Of a DNA stretch of 64,000 nt, positions 1 to 8,773 are shown one piece after another; the stretch's first letter is position 1; every line of letters begins with the position of its first letter. Source of the DNA: Pectobacterium carotovorum (GTDB lineage Bacteria; Pseudomonadota; Gammaproteobacteria; Enterobacterales; Enterobacteriaceae); contig CP066552.1 of the NCBI GenBank assembly GCA_016415585.1, positions 3,038,001-3,102,000 on the forward strand, read 5' to 3'. The notes under the pieces were generated by a model. It worked only from the letters and a program-made list of their open reading frames with translations. It was not told the origin of the DNA and made no database searches. The position numbers were made by a program, and so were the translations under genes.

Positions 1-296
1 CATTTTCATTCCAGGTATCGCTACCTGCCGCATCCATATGATGAGAGATCCCAAAGGTCATCACCGAGCGAATACCTGCCTGGGCGTAACGTTCGATTTC
101 GTATGCCAGCTTTGATTCAGGAATACGCAGCACGCCGGGCATCGTGGCAATTTCTGCAAATGCAGACGTCTCTTCTTCCACGAAAATAGGCAAAACTAGG
201 TCATCAAGGCTGAACGCTGTTTCCTGAAAAAGCATTCGTAAGGAAGGAGTCTTCCTCAGACGGCGTGGTCGTATTGCCGGGAAATTAGTATTCATA
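1..296 (-). CDS. hemB: Porphobilinogen synthase (HemB), N-terminal part, cut by window edge
   Basis: The first 98 residues of a delta-aminolevulinate dehydratase, which condenses two aminolevulinate molecules to porphobilinogen in haem and sirohaem synthesis. The translation starts [15 protein letters not shown] and continues with the family blocks [19 protein letters not shown] and [11 protein letters not shown]. The active-site lysines and zinc cysteines lie beyond the left edge. It is on the same strand as, and downstream of, an MFS transporter and a LysR gene, unlike the usual housekeeping hemB context, so it may be a second copy. A diverged broken hemB lies at about 7390-7917. Family call is firm; intactness cannot be judged. 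Confidence 0.9.
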
Positions 297-397
297 ATAA
301 CTCCTTTATTTGATTTGGATTCTGAGTTTGAATTTTTCACATTCAATTTCCAGCCCCATGTATAAATGGACCCGGATGATTAATTGTTTCGTCAATG

Positions 398-1621
398 TCA
401 TTTAGTGTTATATGATCCGACCCGTAATTTTGTCTTGCTTCTTCCCGCGAAATAAGCTGATAAGGCAATACACGCACTCAAAACACTGCACAAAGAAAGA
501 TAGCCATTCAGGGCTGTTTCCTGGGGGAAACGATCCATCATCACACTCAGCGAAAACGGCAGCCAGTTACCCGCGTATCCTACAATATAAAGCAGGTTTA
601 TCAGATGGTGCCGCTGACTCTGTCTGGCGACCATATTAACGATAGTGGCAGCACCGACCAGTATTGCCCCATAGGCGAATCCTTCCAACATAACGGATAT
701 GAAAAGAAGGTAGGGATCCGTTAGGTGTACACTGTAGAGGGCCAGAAAAACCGCAGCAAGTTGGGTTACTATCCCCATTTTCAGCGACGAATAATGATGC
801 TTTTTTCTCATCACTATCTGGGTGATACCGGCGATCAGCAGGAAAGCTGACAGTGAATAGCTTACCAGTTGCACGCTGGCAACATTGAAATAGGTGCGAG
901 CGAGGGTAGGCCCCTGAGACATAAACGTAGATGCCATTGCCCATGAGAGAAATATGGCCATGCAGCAGACGATGACGTCCCGGAAAGAGAGCGCCTTATA
1001 ACTTTGAGTACAGACCTTTTCCCGTTCAATAGTTACTGACGTACTGTGCCTGTTAATCACCTGACGACTACGCCAGATCCCGAATGAGGACATTAAAACC
1101 AGAATAAAAAGAATTATGTATGGGGCCTTAAGTGTATAAAAACTATAATGTACGATCTCCCCCGTTATTAATGGACCGATAGCCTGTCCTAGGATCAACG
1201 AGGCAGAAGCCGTCAATGCTGCTGTATTACTTACTTCCGTATCAAATATTTTAATCAGCGAACGATTAATATAGGCCATTAAAATACCTGAACCCAAACC
1301 TGTAACAAACCGGCCGAGAATAAGTATGATAAATTTATCAGCAAACATCATTAGTAGTGATGACAGCAAAACGCAGCCCAAACCTGCATAGAGAGGTCGT
1401 GTATATTGGTCTGACCTGAGATGAATACTGGCGGTGAATGCCAGCGCGAAAAGGACACCGACGGCGTAGACGCCAAATACCGTCATTATTTGAGAAGCGC
1501 TGAAGCCATATAAACTGATGTATACGGGATAGAGAGGAGTGGGAAGACTGCTGCTCAGCATGCCGGCAAAGAAAGCCAGGGCCAGTGCCATCCCTGCCCG
1601 TGATGTGTGTCTATCTGACAT
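398..1621 (-). CDS. MFS transporter, probable drug/metabolite exporter
   Basis: A 407-residue major facilitator superfamily inner-membrane protein with about twelve hydrophobic segments. TM1 is followed by LPTPLYPVYISLYGFS, a block typical of bacterial drug:proton antiporters, and there is a GRFVTGLGSGI segment in the first half. I chose the ATG at 1621 (MSDRHTSRAG); 39 in-frame codons upstream form a polar, Cys-rich stretch unlike a transporter N-terminus. It sits about 100 bp upstream of the hemB-like gene and downstream of a LysR gene, all on the minus strand. The substrate is unknown; the hemB link suggests, as inference only, a compound touching tetrapyrrole synthesis. Confidence 0.85.
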   Translation of the reverse strand: MSDRHTSRAGMALALAFFAGMLSSSLPTPLYPVYISLYGFSASQIMTVFGVYAVGVLFALAFTASIHLRSDQYTRPLYAGLGCVLLSSLLMMFADKFIILILGRFVTGLGSGILMAYINRSLIKIFDTEVSNTAALTASASLILGQAIGPLITGEIVHYSFYTLKAPYIILFILVLMSSFGIWRSRQVINRHSTSVTIEREKVCTQSYKALSFRDVIVCCMAIFLSWAMASTFMSQGPTLARTYFNVASVQLVSYSLSAFLLIAGITQIVMRKKHHYSSLKMGIVTQLAAVFLALYSVHLTDPYLLFISVMLEGFAYGAILVGAATIVNMVARQSQRHHLINLLYIVGYAGNWLPFSLSVMMDRFPQETALNGYLSLCSVLSACIALSAYFAGRSKTKLRVGSYNTK

Positions 1622-1794
1622 AGTAATATCTTCTGTCTTGGAAAATGGATACGTTCTGTGGAAATTCATAAAACAGTAACACGATCCATGATTGAGGGGA
1701 TTCGAGCAGCAGGAATACCCACTGTGACGCAGTTTCACAGTGGAGAATTAAATATGACCGGGGAGACAACTAGTTAAGAGTATTGACTGAAAAC

Positions 1795-2700
1795 TCAAAT
1801 GCTCCAGGGATGCAGGGCTATCTGTTTTTCCATGAATTCAATAAAACAGCGGATGCGTGGGCTGAGATGCTGCCTTTTCGCGTAAATTATATAGAGCGGC
1901 TCCCTGACAGGAGACTGGAATGCCTTCAGAAGCGGTACTAATCTGCCTTCTCTAATATCCCGGTGAACGTGGAAGTCAGCCAGCCGGACGATACCTTCTC
2001 CCTGAATGGCCAGATCGCGCAACAAATCGCCCTGCGAAAGCGAGGCAACCGGTTTCACCGGAAATATGATGCTCTGGTTGTCTTCTTCGAATACCCATTG
2101 ATTCCAGTGGCTATCAAAATTAAAGTGAAAACAGCGATGCGCCATCAGTTCACGGGGATGTGAGGGGATACCGTACCTGCTGATGTAGGCCGGCGAAGCG
2201 CAGGTAATCCACTGACTCTCACCGATACGGCGGGCGATACGGGAAGAACTCGCAAGTACCCCACCATAAATGGCCAGATCCAGCCCTTTGTCAAAGTCAT
2301 CACGGTAAACCGGCCCCGTTTCAATATCAATGTTGAGCTCAGGGTAGGCTTCAATAAACTCGGGCAACCATGGAAGGATATGATAACGGGCAAAGGTGGT
2401 CATGGTACGGATTTTCAGCTGTCCGCTGATACGTGATGGCATATCTTCAGCCAGTGAATCAGCCTCCATCATTGCGTCAACGACTGCCCGAGCACTATTA
2501 AGATAAACGTGCCCCTCCTCGGTCAGCGTTAACGTTCTCGTCCCGCGATGGAAGAGTCTTACCTGCAATCTCGCCTCCAGCCGGCTGATGAGTTTACTCA
2601 TTGCTGAAGGCGTCAATCCGTTTGCCCGCGCGGCGGCAGAAAAGTTGCCGTATTCATATGCCCATATGAATGCAAGCAACTGATTATAATTATCCATCAT
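1795..2700 (-). CDS. LysR-family transcriptional regulator
   Basis: A 301-residue LysR-type regulator. Residues 1-60 form the winged helix-turn-helix (FSAAARANGLTPSAMSKLIS) and residues about 90-295 the periplasmic-binding-protein-like effector domain. Length is normal. Two adjacent ATG codons (2700 and 2697) follow a weak CGGGGA ribosome site. It lies upstream of the MFS and hemB-like genes on the same strand and probably controls them; the effector is unknown. Its 5' end touches the decayed resolvase reading frame, so transposon DNA directly abuts this gene. Confidence 0.85.
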   Translation of the reverse strand: MMDNYNQLLAFIWAYEYGNFSAAARANGLTPSAMSKLISRLEARLQVRLFHRGTRTLTLTEEGHVYLNSARAVVDAMMEADSLAEDMPSRISGQLKIRTMTTFARYHILPWLPEFIEAYPELNIDIETGPVYRDDFDKGLDLAIYGGVLASSSRIARRIGESQWITCASPAYISRYGIPSHPRELMAHRCFHFNFDSHWNQWVFEEDNQSIIFPVKPVASLSQGDLLRDLAIQGEGIVRLADFHVHRDIREGRLVPLLKAFQSPVREPLYIIYAKRQHLSPRIRCFIEFMEKQIALHPWSI

Positions 2701-3247
2701 GTCCCCGGTTATTTATGTGAGGATGTTTAGAACTTTCGAGGCAGCAGCCTGAAGCTATTAATTTGTAGCGTCTAGCCATCAGGGACTGCGAGGATAATTT
2801 TAACCGAAAGTAAGTTGCCCGTGAAATGCCGGTTTTCCCCATCATCACCTTAATGAGAATATCAAAGTGGATAAGTTCTAGAGCCATTCCCGAACTCTGA
2901 TGAGGTTTTCGCCCAAACTTGACCCCTGCCGCCATCGCGACCACTTTGCCATTGTTGGTACGTTCTACTCTTCTTTCGCGCTCTGCTTCTGCAATGGCGG
3001 CAAGGAGCTGAATAACCATTTTCCCCAATCGTTCCTTCAGTACTCAGCCTACTTTGGTACAGAGGATAATGTCCTCCTTTTCTGCACGGGCCAGCAGTCG
3101 TTGCAGTCCTTCTCGCTCGTCCGTATCTCCCGGCAACATGTCAGTAAAAATGCGAACGTCCCTGACCCCAGCAGATTTCAGCTCAGAAATCTGCGCAGTC
3201 ATTTTCTGAAAGCTGGTTGATATTCTCGCATTACCCAGTAATGCCAT
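2690..3247 (-). pseudogene. tnpR: Tn3-family resolvase remnant (tnpR)
   Basis: A serine recombinase that would resolve Tn3 cointegrates, now inactive. The N-terminus (MALLGNARISTSFQ, then RIFTDMLPGDTDEREGL) holds the catalytic serine and ends at a TGA at 3044-3046. The same frame resumes 18 bases later with GKMVIQLLAAIAEAERE, the start of the long E helix, and then VKFGRKP and a C-terminal helix-turn-helix (GISRATYF). About 40 codons of the middle of the catalytic domain are missing, so the frame shows an internal in-phase deletion plus a stop codon. Homology fades by about 2789, though the frame stays open to 2690. Confidence 0.85.
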
Positions 3248-3254
3248 ATTAGTC

Positions 3255-3310
3255 TCACAAATCGTTATTTATACTGCGTAGTATCATTAAGCATAAATAA
3301 CGATTTGTGA
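3255..3310. repeat. Perfect 18-bp inverted repeat, candidate res site
   Basis: TCACAAATCGTTATTTAT at 3255-3272 is the exact reverse complement of 3293-3310, with a 20-bp spacer. It lies directly upstream of tnpR and ahead of the divergent tnpA remnant, which is where Tn3-type resolution sites lie. The arms are seen; that resolvase binds them is inferred from position. Confidence 0.65.
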
Positions 3311-3395
3311 TATTCAAGTTTAGAGCCATTTTAAACAGTCTCAAAAGTTTTAACATCTGAGACTGCCAAAAATTGCGCAAATAATTTGCGAAAAG

Positions 3396-4171
3396 ATGCG
3401 GGTCTAGCGACGACTTCCTGACCGGTGAACAGACCGAAAGCTACGGACGATATGACGCAGAGACAAACGAAATTCAGTTGGCCCGGTATCTTCATCTCAA
3501 TGAGTGCGATCTTGTTTTTTATCAAACAGTGCCGGAGGGAACATAACTGGCTGGGGATTACACTTCAACTGACCACTGCCCGTTTTCCAGGAATCATTCA
3601 GACCGCTTCCCTGCAAATACCCTCCGGCGTCCAGTTTTACGTTGCATTACAGCTGAACATTCATCACCCATGAAATCATAGTCCGGGGAAAACACCCGCT
3701 GGGAGCATCAGAAGTTCACCTGGCAGCACTATGGCTACCATGATTTTGGCGATTTTCCATAAACGTCTGTCGTATATCCGCACCTGGCTCAGTTACGAGC
3801 GCTCCGGCCTGATGTTCGATTTTGCCGCGACATGGCTGCTCCAGAATATAGTATTGTTGCCCGCAGCATCTACGCTGACGAGGCTCATTGGCGAAATTCG
3901 CGAGTTCGCCACCAGGCGTTTGTGTCGCAGGCTGACTGCCTAACTGACCGGTCTGCTCGTAATACCGAAAGGGGAACGAGCCCCAGTGTCTTTCGCTGGC
4001 CGAACGGGTATCAGAGTCGATATCAGGCAGATGCGCGGAAAAATCGCACAGTTGACCTCAACTATCCAAGAGGGCAGGCTGATATGCTCGAGTTGTGCGA
4101 GCTTCATAAGTACGACTTTCATCGGTACCAAGAAACTGGACATCACCTTGGGTGATGTCCCTGCAAAGTAA
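3396..4171 (+). pseudogene. tnpA: Tn3-family transposase N-terminal remnant (tnpA)
   Basis: Pieces of the N-terminal region of a Tn3-family transposase spread over three frames. From 3412 one frame reads DFLTGEQTESYGRYDAE and EIQLARYLHL. A second gives CRREHNWLGITLQLTTARFP near 3530. A third gives HYGYHDFGDF near 3730. The second frame resumes with WLSYERSGLMFDFAATWL and LLPAASTLTRLIGEIREFA, and after a TAA at 3941 continues LTGLLVIPKGERAP. The DDE catalytic domain is absent. It is divergent from tnpR with the inverted repeat between them, so this is a decayed, truncated Tn3-type element. The last 50 codons before 4171 are not clearly transposase. Confidence 0.8.
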
Positions 4172-4205
4172 GTCAGAGCTCAGATGATGTTACCCAGCTG
4201 TTGTG

Positions 4206-5405
4206 CTAATTTCTTGCAGACATTAGGTGCTGGCCTTGTTCCAGAAGAAGTGCCAGGGCAATGGCACCGCATGCGACCATGAACAGTACCGCGTGGTGCC
4301 CACCGGTTGCGTCGAATAAGGCGGAATACGCGAACCCGGCCAAGGCCTGTGCAGTGGCGAAAGACGCAGTTGCGCGGCTCCATGCGATCTGCTGCTGATG
4401 ATGTTCGGGGAGCAACTCATGCACCCGTGCCAACGTTAAGGGGACAATACCGGGAGGGAACGACCCGATGATCGCCGCCAAAGTAGCCAGTAGTGTGAGC
4501 GATGTCGTGAAGGGCATGAAGGCAAGGGTTATAGCCTGTACGGCCAGTACCAAGCGAATACCCGTCTGTGCGCCGAGCTTGTCTGCGATGAAGCCATAGG
4601 TCACCGGCCCGACGATTGCCCCCAGACCGTACATGATCCAGACGACAGCCCCGGCATGTGCACCTGCACCGAGCCCACGAGCAACATAGTCAACCAGGAA
4701 CATCATGGCGGGCACCAGCCCCACAGCCATCAAACCGTATTGGGCATAGAGCAGATAGACGCTGTTGTTACGCACAGGTTGTGAAACGTCGGTGTGGGCA
4801 GAGGCTACGCGGTGAGATGTCACGGTAGGCCAGCCGAACCAGCTGGCTGCTGACAGAATCAACGAAACGACGCCCAGTCCAAACCACGTTTGTTGCAGCC
4901 CCATGCTCAGCAAGGGGGGAATTATCGTCCCTGAACCGGCGATGCCCAATCCAATACCGAGGAAAATGGCACCACTGGCAAGGCCGCGACTGGATGGCCT
5001 CACATGTGGCAGCACTGTAGCTGCGACCAGCACCATGACCGCTCCCCCGGCGATGCCGGAAAGCAGGCGCCAAAAGAAGAACCAACTGAAGGAAAGCGGA
5101 AAGCCGCAGGCAAAGAACGAGAGAGTCACCACAGCCATCATCAGGCGCAGCGCGGTCTTGTTGCTCAAACGGCGGGCCAGCGGATGACCCAGAAGCGCGC
5201 CAACAAGGTAGCCGACCAAATTGGCTGCCCCCAGATAGACCACATCGCTGGCCACGAACCAGTGCGCCTAGATCAGGCGAGGAATCAACGGGGTGTAGGC
5301 GAAGCGTGCGAGACCAATACTGACTAAGCTGGCGCAGAAACCTGCAAATATCGTCATCGCGACGTTCGGGTGCCCTGATTTAGCGGGCGGCTCTAAATTT
5401 GACAT
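4206..5405 (-). pseudogene. YbfB/YjiJ-type MFS transporter with one amber codon
   Basis: A 399-codon MFS transporter intact except for one nonsense codon. Translation from the ATG at 5405 gives MSNLEPPAKSGHPNVAMTIF and the N-terminal helix GLARFAYTPLIPRLI, then TAG at 5268-5270, then AHWFVASDVVYLGAANLVGY onward without interruption to 4206. The TAG probably replaces a glutamine CAG. About eleven further hydrophobic segments follow. The gene is divergent from a LysR regulator at 5513, a common arrangement for this transporter type. It is probably a recent loss, unless an amber suppressor or an internal start gives a product from about 5255. Confidence 0.8.
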
Positions 5406-5454
5406 GCTGAATACCTATTAACTTGACTATTAGCAGCATATAGGTGATCGTTGA

Positions 5455-5469
5455 TGCTGTCGTGCAGCA
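5455..5469. promoter_or_regulatory. Possible LysR operator between MFS and LysR genes
   Basis: TGCTGTCGTGCAGCA is a 15-bp dyad (TGCTG-N5-CAGCA) in the 107-bp divergent region between the MFS gene and the LysR gene, a usual place for the regulator's own site. Binding is inferred. Confidence 0.35.
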
Positions 5470-5512
5470 TGATTGAATATCAGGGCTGCATTTCTGCATC
5501 ACATGAGGATAT

Positions 5513-6421
5513 ATGGACTGGGGTGACGCACGCATTTTTCTCGCGCTTTCCCGCCGCTCAACCCTGCGGGCGGCTGCTCGTTCACTAGGCATAGACCAGG
5601 CCACGGTTGGGAGACGGATCGCGGCACTCGAAAAGTCGTTGAATGCAACACTATTTCTGCGGACCTCAGATGGCTACGCGCTCACTGCGGCTGGTGAAAT
5701 GGCTTTCAGGAATGCTGAAAAGATGGAACACGCTGCCCTTGAACTTGAGCGGCAGGTGCAGGGAGTGGATGAACGACTAACTGGCGTTGTTCGTGTAAGC
5801 ACCACAGACTCTTTCGCGGTTGACTTTCTGATCCCTGCTATTGCCCGCCTGCACGACAAACACCCCGATATCCAGGTGCAGTTGGACGCGTCCACACAGA
5901 TGCTCAACATTTCCAGGCGCGAGGTTGACATTGCCGTGCGCAATGCGCGTCCGGACAACCCCGATCTCATCGCCCGTCGCCTGGCACGCTGGCCAGTCGG
6001 GCTGTTCGCATCGAAGACCTACCTGAAGACACGCGGCATGCCTGAGCAGGGTAAGCACTTCCAGGGGCACGATCTGGTGTTGTACCAACCCCATTTTGAG
6101 CGCATCAAGGATCTGACGCTGGTGGGTGAGTCGCTACGCAATGGAAGAGTTGTGTCCACGCTAAGTTCCAGCTTGCTTGTTCGGCGATCCATTGCGGCTG
6201 GCATTGGTCTCGGCGAACTCCCGCTCTACATGGGGAGGTGTGACGGTTTGACCCGTGTGTGGCCCGAGCGCACGAGCGCCGCTTCTTACGAGGTATGGCT
6301 GGTAACTCACACCGACCTACGACACACCGTCAAGATCAAAGCGATCATTGATGAGGTTGCCGAGGTGTTTTCTGCAGCGGCGAGTTTCAACCTAAATGAA
6401 GCGGACGAAACTCGCCGCTGA
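5513..6421 (+). CDS. LysR-family transcriptional regulator
   Basis: A 302-residue LysR-type regulator starting MDWGDARIFLALSRRSTLRA. The helix-turn-helix is at residues 17-40 (LRAAARSLGIDQATVGRRIA) and the effector-binding domain runs from about 90 to 290. The start follows a GAGGATAT ribosome site. It is divergent from the amber-interrupted MFS gene, which it presumably regulates. The frame itself is intact even though its likely target is broken. Effector unknown. Confidence 0.85.
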   Translation: MDWGDARIFLALSRRSTLRAAARSLGIDQATVGRRIAALEKSLNATLFLRTSDGYALTAAGEMAFRNAEKMEHAALELERQVQGVDERLTGVVRVSTTDSFAVDFLIPAIARLHDKHPDIQVQLDASTQMLNISRREVDIAVRNARPDNPDLIARRLARWPVGLFASKTYLKTRGMPEQGKHFQGHDLVLYQPHFERIKDLTLVGESLRNGRVVSTLSSSLLVRRSIAAGIGLGELPLYMGRCDGLTRVWPERTSAASYEVWLVTHTDLRHTVKIKAIIDEVAEVFSAAASFNLNEADETRR

Positions 6422-6480
6422 CATTCACCCGAGCGTGACGTCGCATTTCGAACGGCATTACCGCTCGTCCGCCATTGTGT

Positions 6481-6879
6481 CTAAGTAACACCTAGCCTCT
6501 GTCTGTCCCACCAAGACTGTTCTTTGTTGGCCATGCACAGAACAATTTTCCCGATATGGTCGTTGCTCTCCATCATGCGGTGCGCATCGGCAGCACGTGC
6601 CCGTGGAAACTTTGCATGGACTGTTCGCAGACATCGCCCGCCTCTAACAAGGACCAGACCTTTGTGTTCAGGTCGCGTGCGATCTCGGCCTTCTCGTCGG
6701 GATCGTGCACGCAACCTTGAATCAGTCACGGTCAGGTGCTTGACGGCAAGGGTGAGCAGGTTGACATTGGCTTCAACCACTCCACCCAGAAAACCAATGA
6801 GCAACAACTGTCCATCTTTGGTCAGCGCTGCGGCGTTAAGGTGGTCGTCACTGCGCAGAACGGCGCAGCGGACGATCAA
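6481..6879 (-). pseudogene. Zinc-less alcohol dehydrogenase / quinone oxidoreductase C-terminal remnant
   Basis: An open frame whose two ends match the C-terminal third of the NADPH:quinone oxidoreductase family: KDGQLLLIGFLGGVVEANVN, then LAVKHLTVTDSRLRARS, and near the end ADAHRMMESNDHIGKIVL. The stretch between them (REGRDRTRPEHKGL) matches only in another frame, so two compensating frameshifts are likely. The catalytic and most of the nucleotide-binding parts are missing. It lies between the LysR and ArsR genes of a redox-type cluster. Classified as a broken gene. Confidence 0.65.
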
Positions 6880-7004
6880 CAGATAAACACTCTACGAAAG
6901 GAGCGCCCGGTGATCAAAACAAGATCGAGCAGCTATGGGATTACGGAGCACACGAAAACAAAAGATATCGACAGGATACGTGGATTTGCATACCATTGGT
7001 AATC

Positions 7005-7373
7005 ATGAAACTTGCCAATCATCCACATACCGACGAAATACGTTTAGAGAGCGTTCTGAGCGCGCTTTCCAATCCACTGCGCTTGGCTGCCGTCCGGATG
7101 ATCGCCGAAGGCGGCGAGCATCCGTGCTGCGGAGTGCTGCCAACCGTGGGGAAATCAACCATGACTCATCATTTCCGGATCCTGCGTGACAGCGGCATCG
7201 TGTGGCAGCGAAGGATTGGCCAGGAATACCGCCTCTCGCTGCGCCGTGATGACCTCAATGCACGTTTCCCTGGCTTACTTGATGCCATTCTCGGTCCCTT
7301 GAGCGATGATCCTTTGACACTTGAGACGTTGAGCGAATATTGGCAGGAAAGCCTGGTCGTTGAAAAAACGTAA
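7005..7373 (+). CDS. ArsR-family transcriptional regulator
   Basis: A 122-residue winged-helix protein. The DNA-binding core is at residues 20-85: VLSALSNPLRLAAVRMIAEG, then VGKSTMTHHFRILRDSGIVW, and RFPGLLDAIL near the C-terminus. I chose ATG 7005; a TTG nine bases upstream is in frame. No metal-binding CxC of classical ArsR is visible, so it more likely senses an organic or redox signal. It resembles the regulator at 53195 over its whole core. It lies tail-to-tail with the broken hemB and has no intact gene directly downstream. Confidence 0.85.
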   Translation: MKLANHPHTDEIRLESVLSALSNPLRLAAVRMIAEGGEHPCCGVLPTVGKSTMTHHFRILRDSGIVWQRRIGQEYRLSLRRDDLNARFPGLLDAILGPLSDDPLTLETLSEYWQESLVVEKT

Positions 7374-7389
7374 ACTTTCCGGAAAACAA

Positions 7390-7917
7390 AAGATATGGAT
7401 TGTCTGGACCTGACCATCTATTGTGCCGATGGGGCAATGAAATCTGCACCAGCGGCTGCGGCAACCACGGCCTGCTTGCACAGATTGACTTACGTCGCAT
7501 TATTCCCGTGCATGTGCTGCACGCCACAATGGCCATGACAGGTGTGCTCACAGAAGCAGGTATCGGACGTTACCACCACTTCCTGCGCAGCATCTTTGCA
7601 GATGTGCCATATGCGGTACGAGACCGTTCTCATTCCAGGTACCGCTCCCGGTCTCGTCAAGGTGATGCGAGACACCGAAGGCCATTATTGAACGGATGTC
7701 CCCACAGCCGTAGCGTTCAATTTCGTGAGCTAGCGGCTTTTCGGGGATACACTTGACGCCAGTCATGCTGGTAATGGGGGACGAAATCTTCGATACCTTC
7801 TTCTATAAAGCTCGGTAGGATGAGAGCTTCCAGACGGAATTCGGTCTCCTGAAACAGCGTGCGCAGGGACTCATTACGGCGCAAGCGCCACGGACGGGTG
7901 ACAGGAAAAGTGGACAT
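7390..7917 (-). pseudogene. hemB: Second hemB, frameshifted and truncated
   Basis: Porphobilinogen synthase fragments in order on the minus strand across three frames: MSTFPVTRPWRLRRNESLRT and FQETEFRLEALILPSFIEEG from 7917, then [20 protein letters not shown] and [13 protein letters not shown], then [20 protein letters not shown] with the zinc-site cysteines, then GTIDGQVQTIHIF. Homology stops near 7390 at roughly residue 190 of about 330, so the second half with the Schiff-base lysine is gone. At least two frameshifts are needed. It is clearly diverged from the hemB at the left edge, so it is not a recent duplicate of it. Confidence 0.85.
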
Positions 7918-8016
7918 AGGATACCCCGACTATCTGCGCATGGGGTGGACAGTCCAGCCTAAGGGCAACTATACAAGAACGGGTGCGCTCTGATATGAAC
8001 AGCGCACCCCAGGTGG

Positions 8017-8661
8017 TCAGATCTTGATGAAATTGGTGCCCGACAGGGGGCCGAACGGAAGCTGAGCCAGGCGACCACCGACATCCAGCGATCCCAGGTC
8101 GACGGAGAAGAAGCCGATGGTATCCAGAATATTCTTCACTTCCGCCTTCGCGGCGGCATCGTCGCCGGAGTAGAACTGCACACGTTGCCCGCCGGAGACT
8201 TCGACTTGCCCCAGCACGTTCACATCCAGGTGGTTCAGCGCCTTGACCACACGGGCACCCGGAACGAACTCGCGGAAGACTTCGCTGGAGTACTTACCGC
8301 CAAGGTCGATGGGTTTGATACCGTACGCGGCTAGCGGATTGCTCGCATCATTGCGCTCGGGCGAATCCGGATCGAGGAACGCCACGGGGTTGGTACCATC
8401 GATGACAATACGTCCGTTCCAGTTAGGCAACTCTGCCAGAGCCTGCTCCAGATCCATCCAACGCACCGCCACGAGGACGATGTCTGCGGCGGCGGCGTCT
8501 ACAACCGTGCCGGCCTTGATGGTAGGGCCTAGCTCAGCGACCAGCGATGCGAGCGACTCAGGGCCGCGGCGGGTCGAAATTATGGCCGACTGGCCGCTTT
8601 TTGCCAGGGCACGTGCTACGTTGGAGCCGAGAGCACCTGAGCCAATGATACCGATAGTCAT
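8017..8661 (-). CDS. NADP-binding oxidoreductase, F420-dependent-reductase-like
   Basis: A 214-residue Rossmann protein starting MTIGIIGSGALGSNVARALA, a textbook dinucleotide-binding GxGxxG at residues 7-12. The layout matches the NADP oxidoreductase/F420H2:NADP reductase-like family: IVLVAVRWMDLEQAL, then VIDGTNP at about 88-94 and RVVKALNHL at about 137-145. Enterobacteria lack F420, so the partner is probably NADPH and another substrate. It follows the pirin and FMN reductase genes on the same strand, 113 bp downstream, and may be co-transcribed with them. Confidence 0.8.
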   Translation of the reverse strand: MTIGIIGSGALGSNVARALAKSGQSAIISTRRGPESLASLVAELGPTIKAGTVVDAAAADIVLVAVRWMDLEQALAELPNWNGRIVIDGTNPVAFLDPDSPERNDASNPLAAYGIKPIDLGGKYSSEVFREFVPGARVVKALNHLDVNVLGQVEVSGGQRVQFYSGDDAAAKAEVKNILDTIGFFSVDLGSLDVGGRLAQLPFGPLSGTNFIKI

Positions 8662-8773
8662 GATTCTTTCCTTTTCTGTGAAAGGCCCGGTCGCTAATCG
8701 CTCGGTACCTGAATTACTTAATTGAAAACTGGCGTCTCGGCTTGACGTACTGGACGGCCGAACCAGGAGGGCT

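Noticed and set aside
636-944. 102-codon minus-strand frame inside the first MFS gene
   Set aside because: It overlaps the transporter in another frame, lacks family resemblance and is explained by the codon bias of the real gene.
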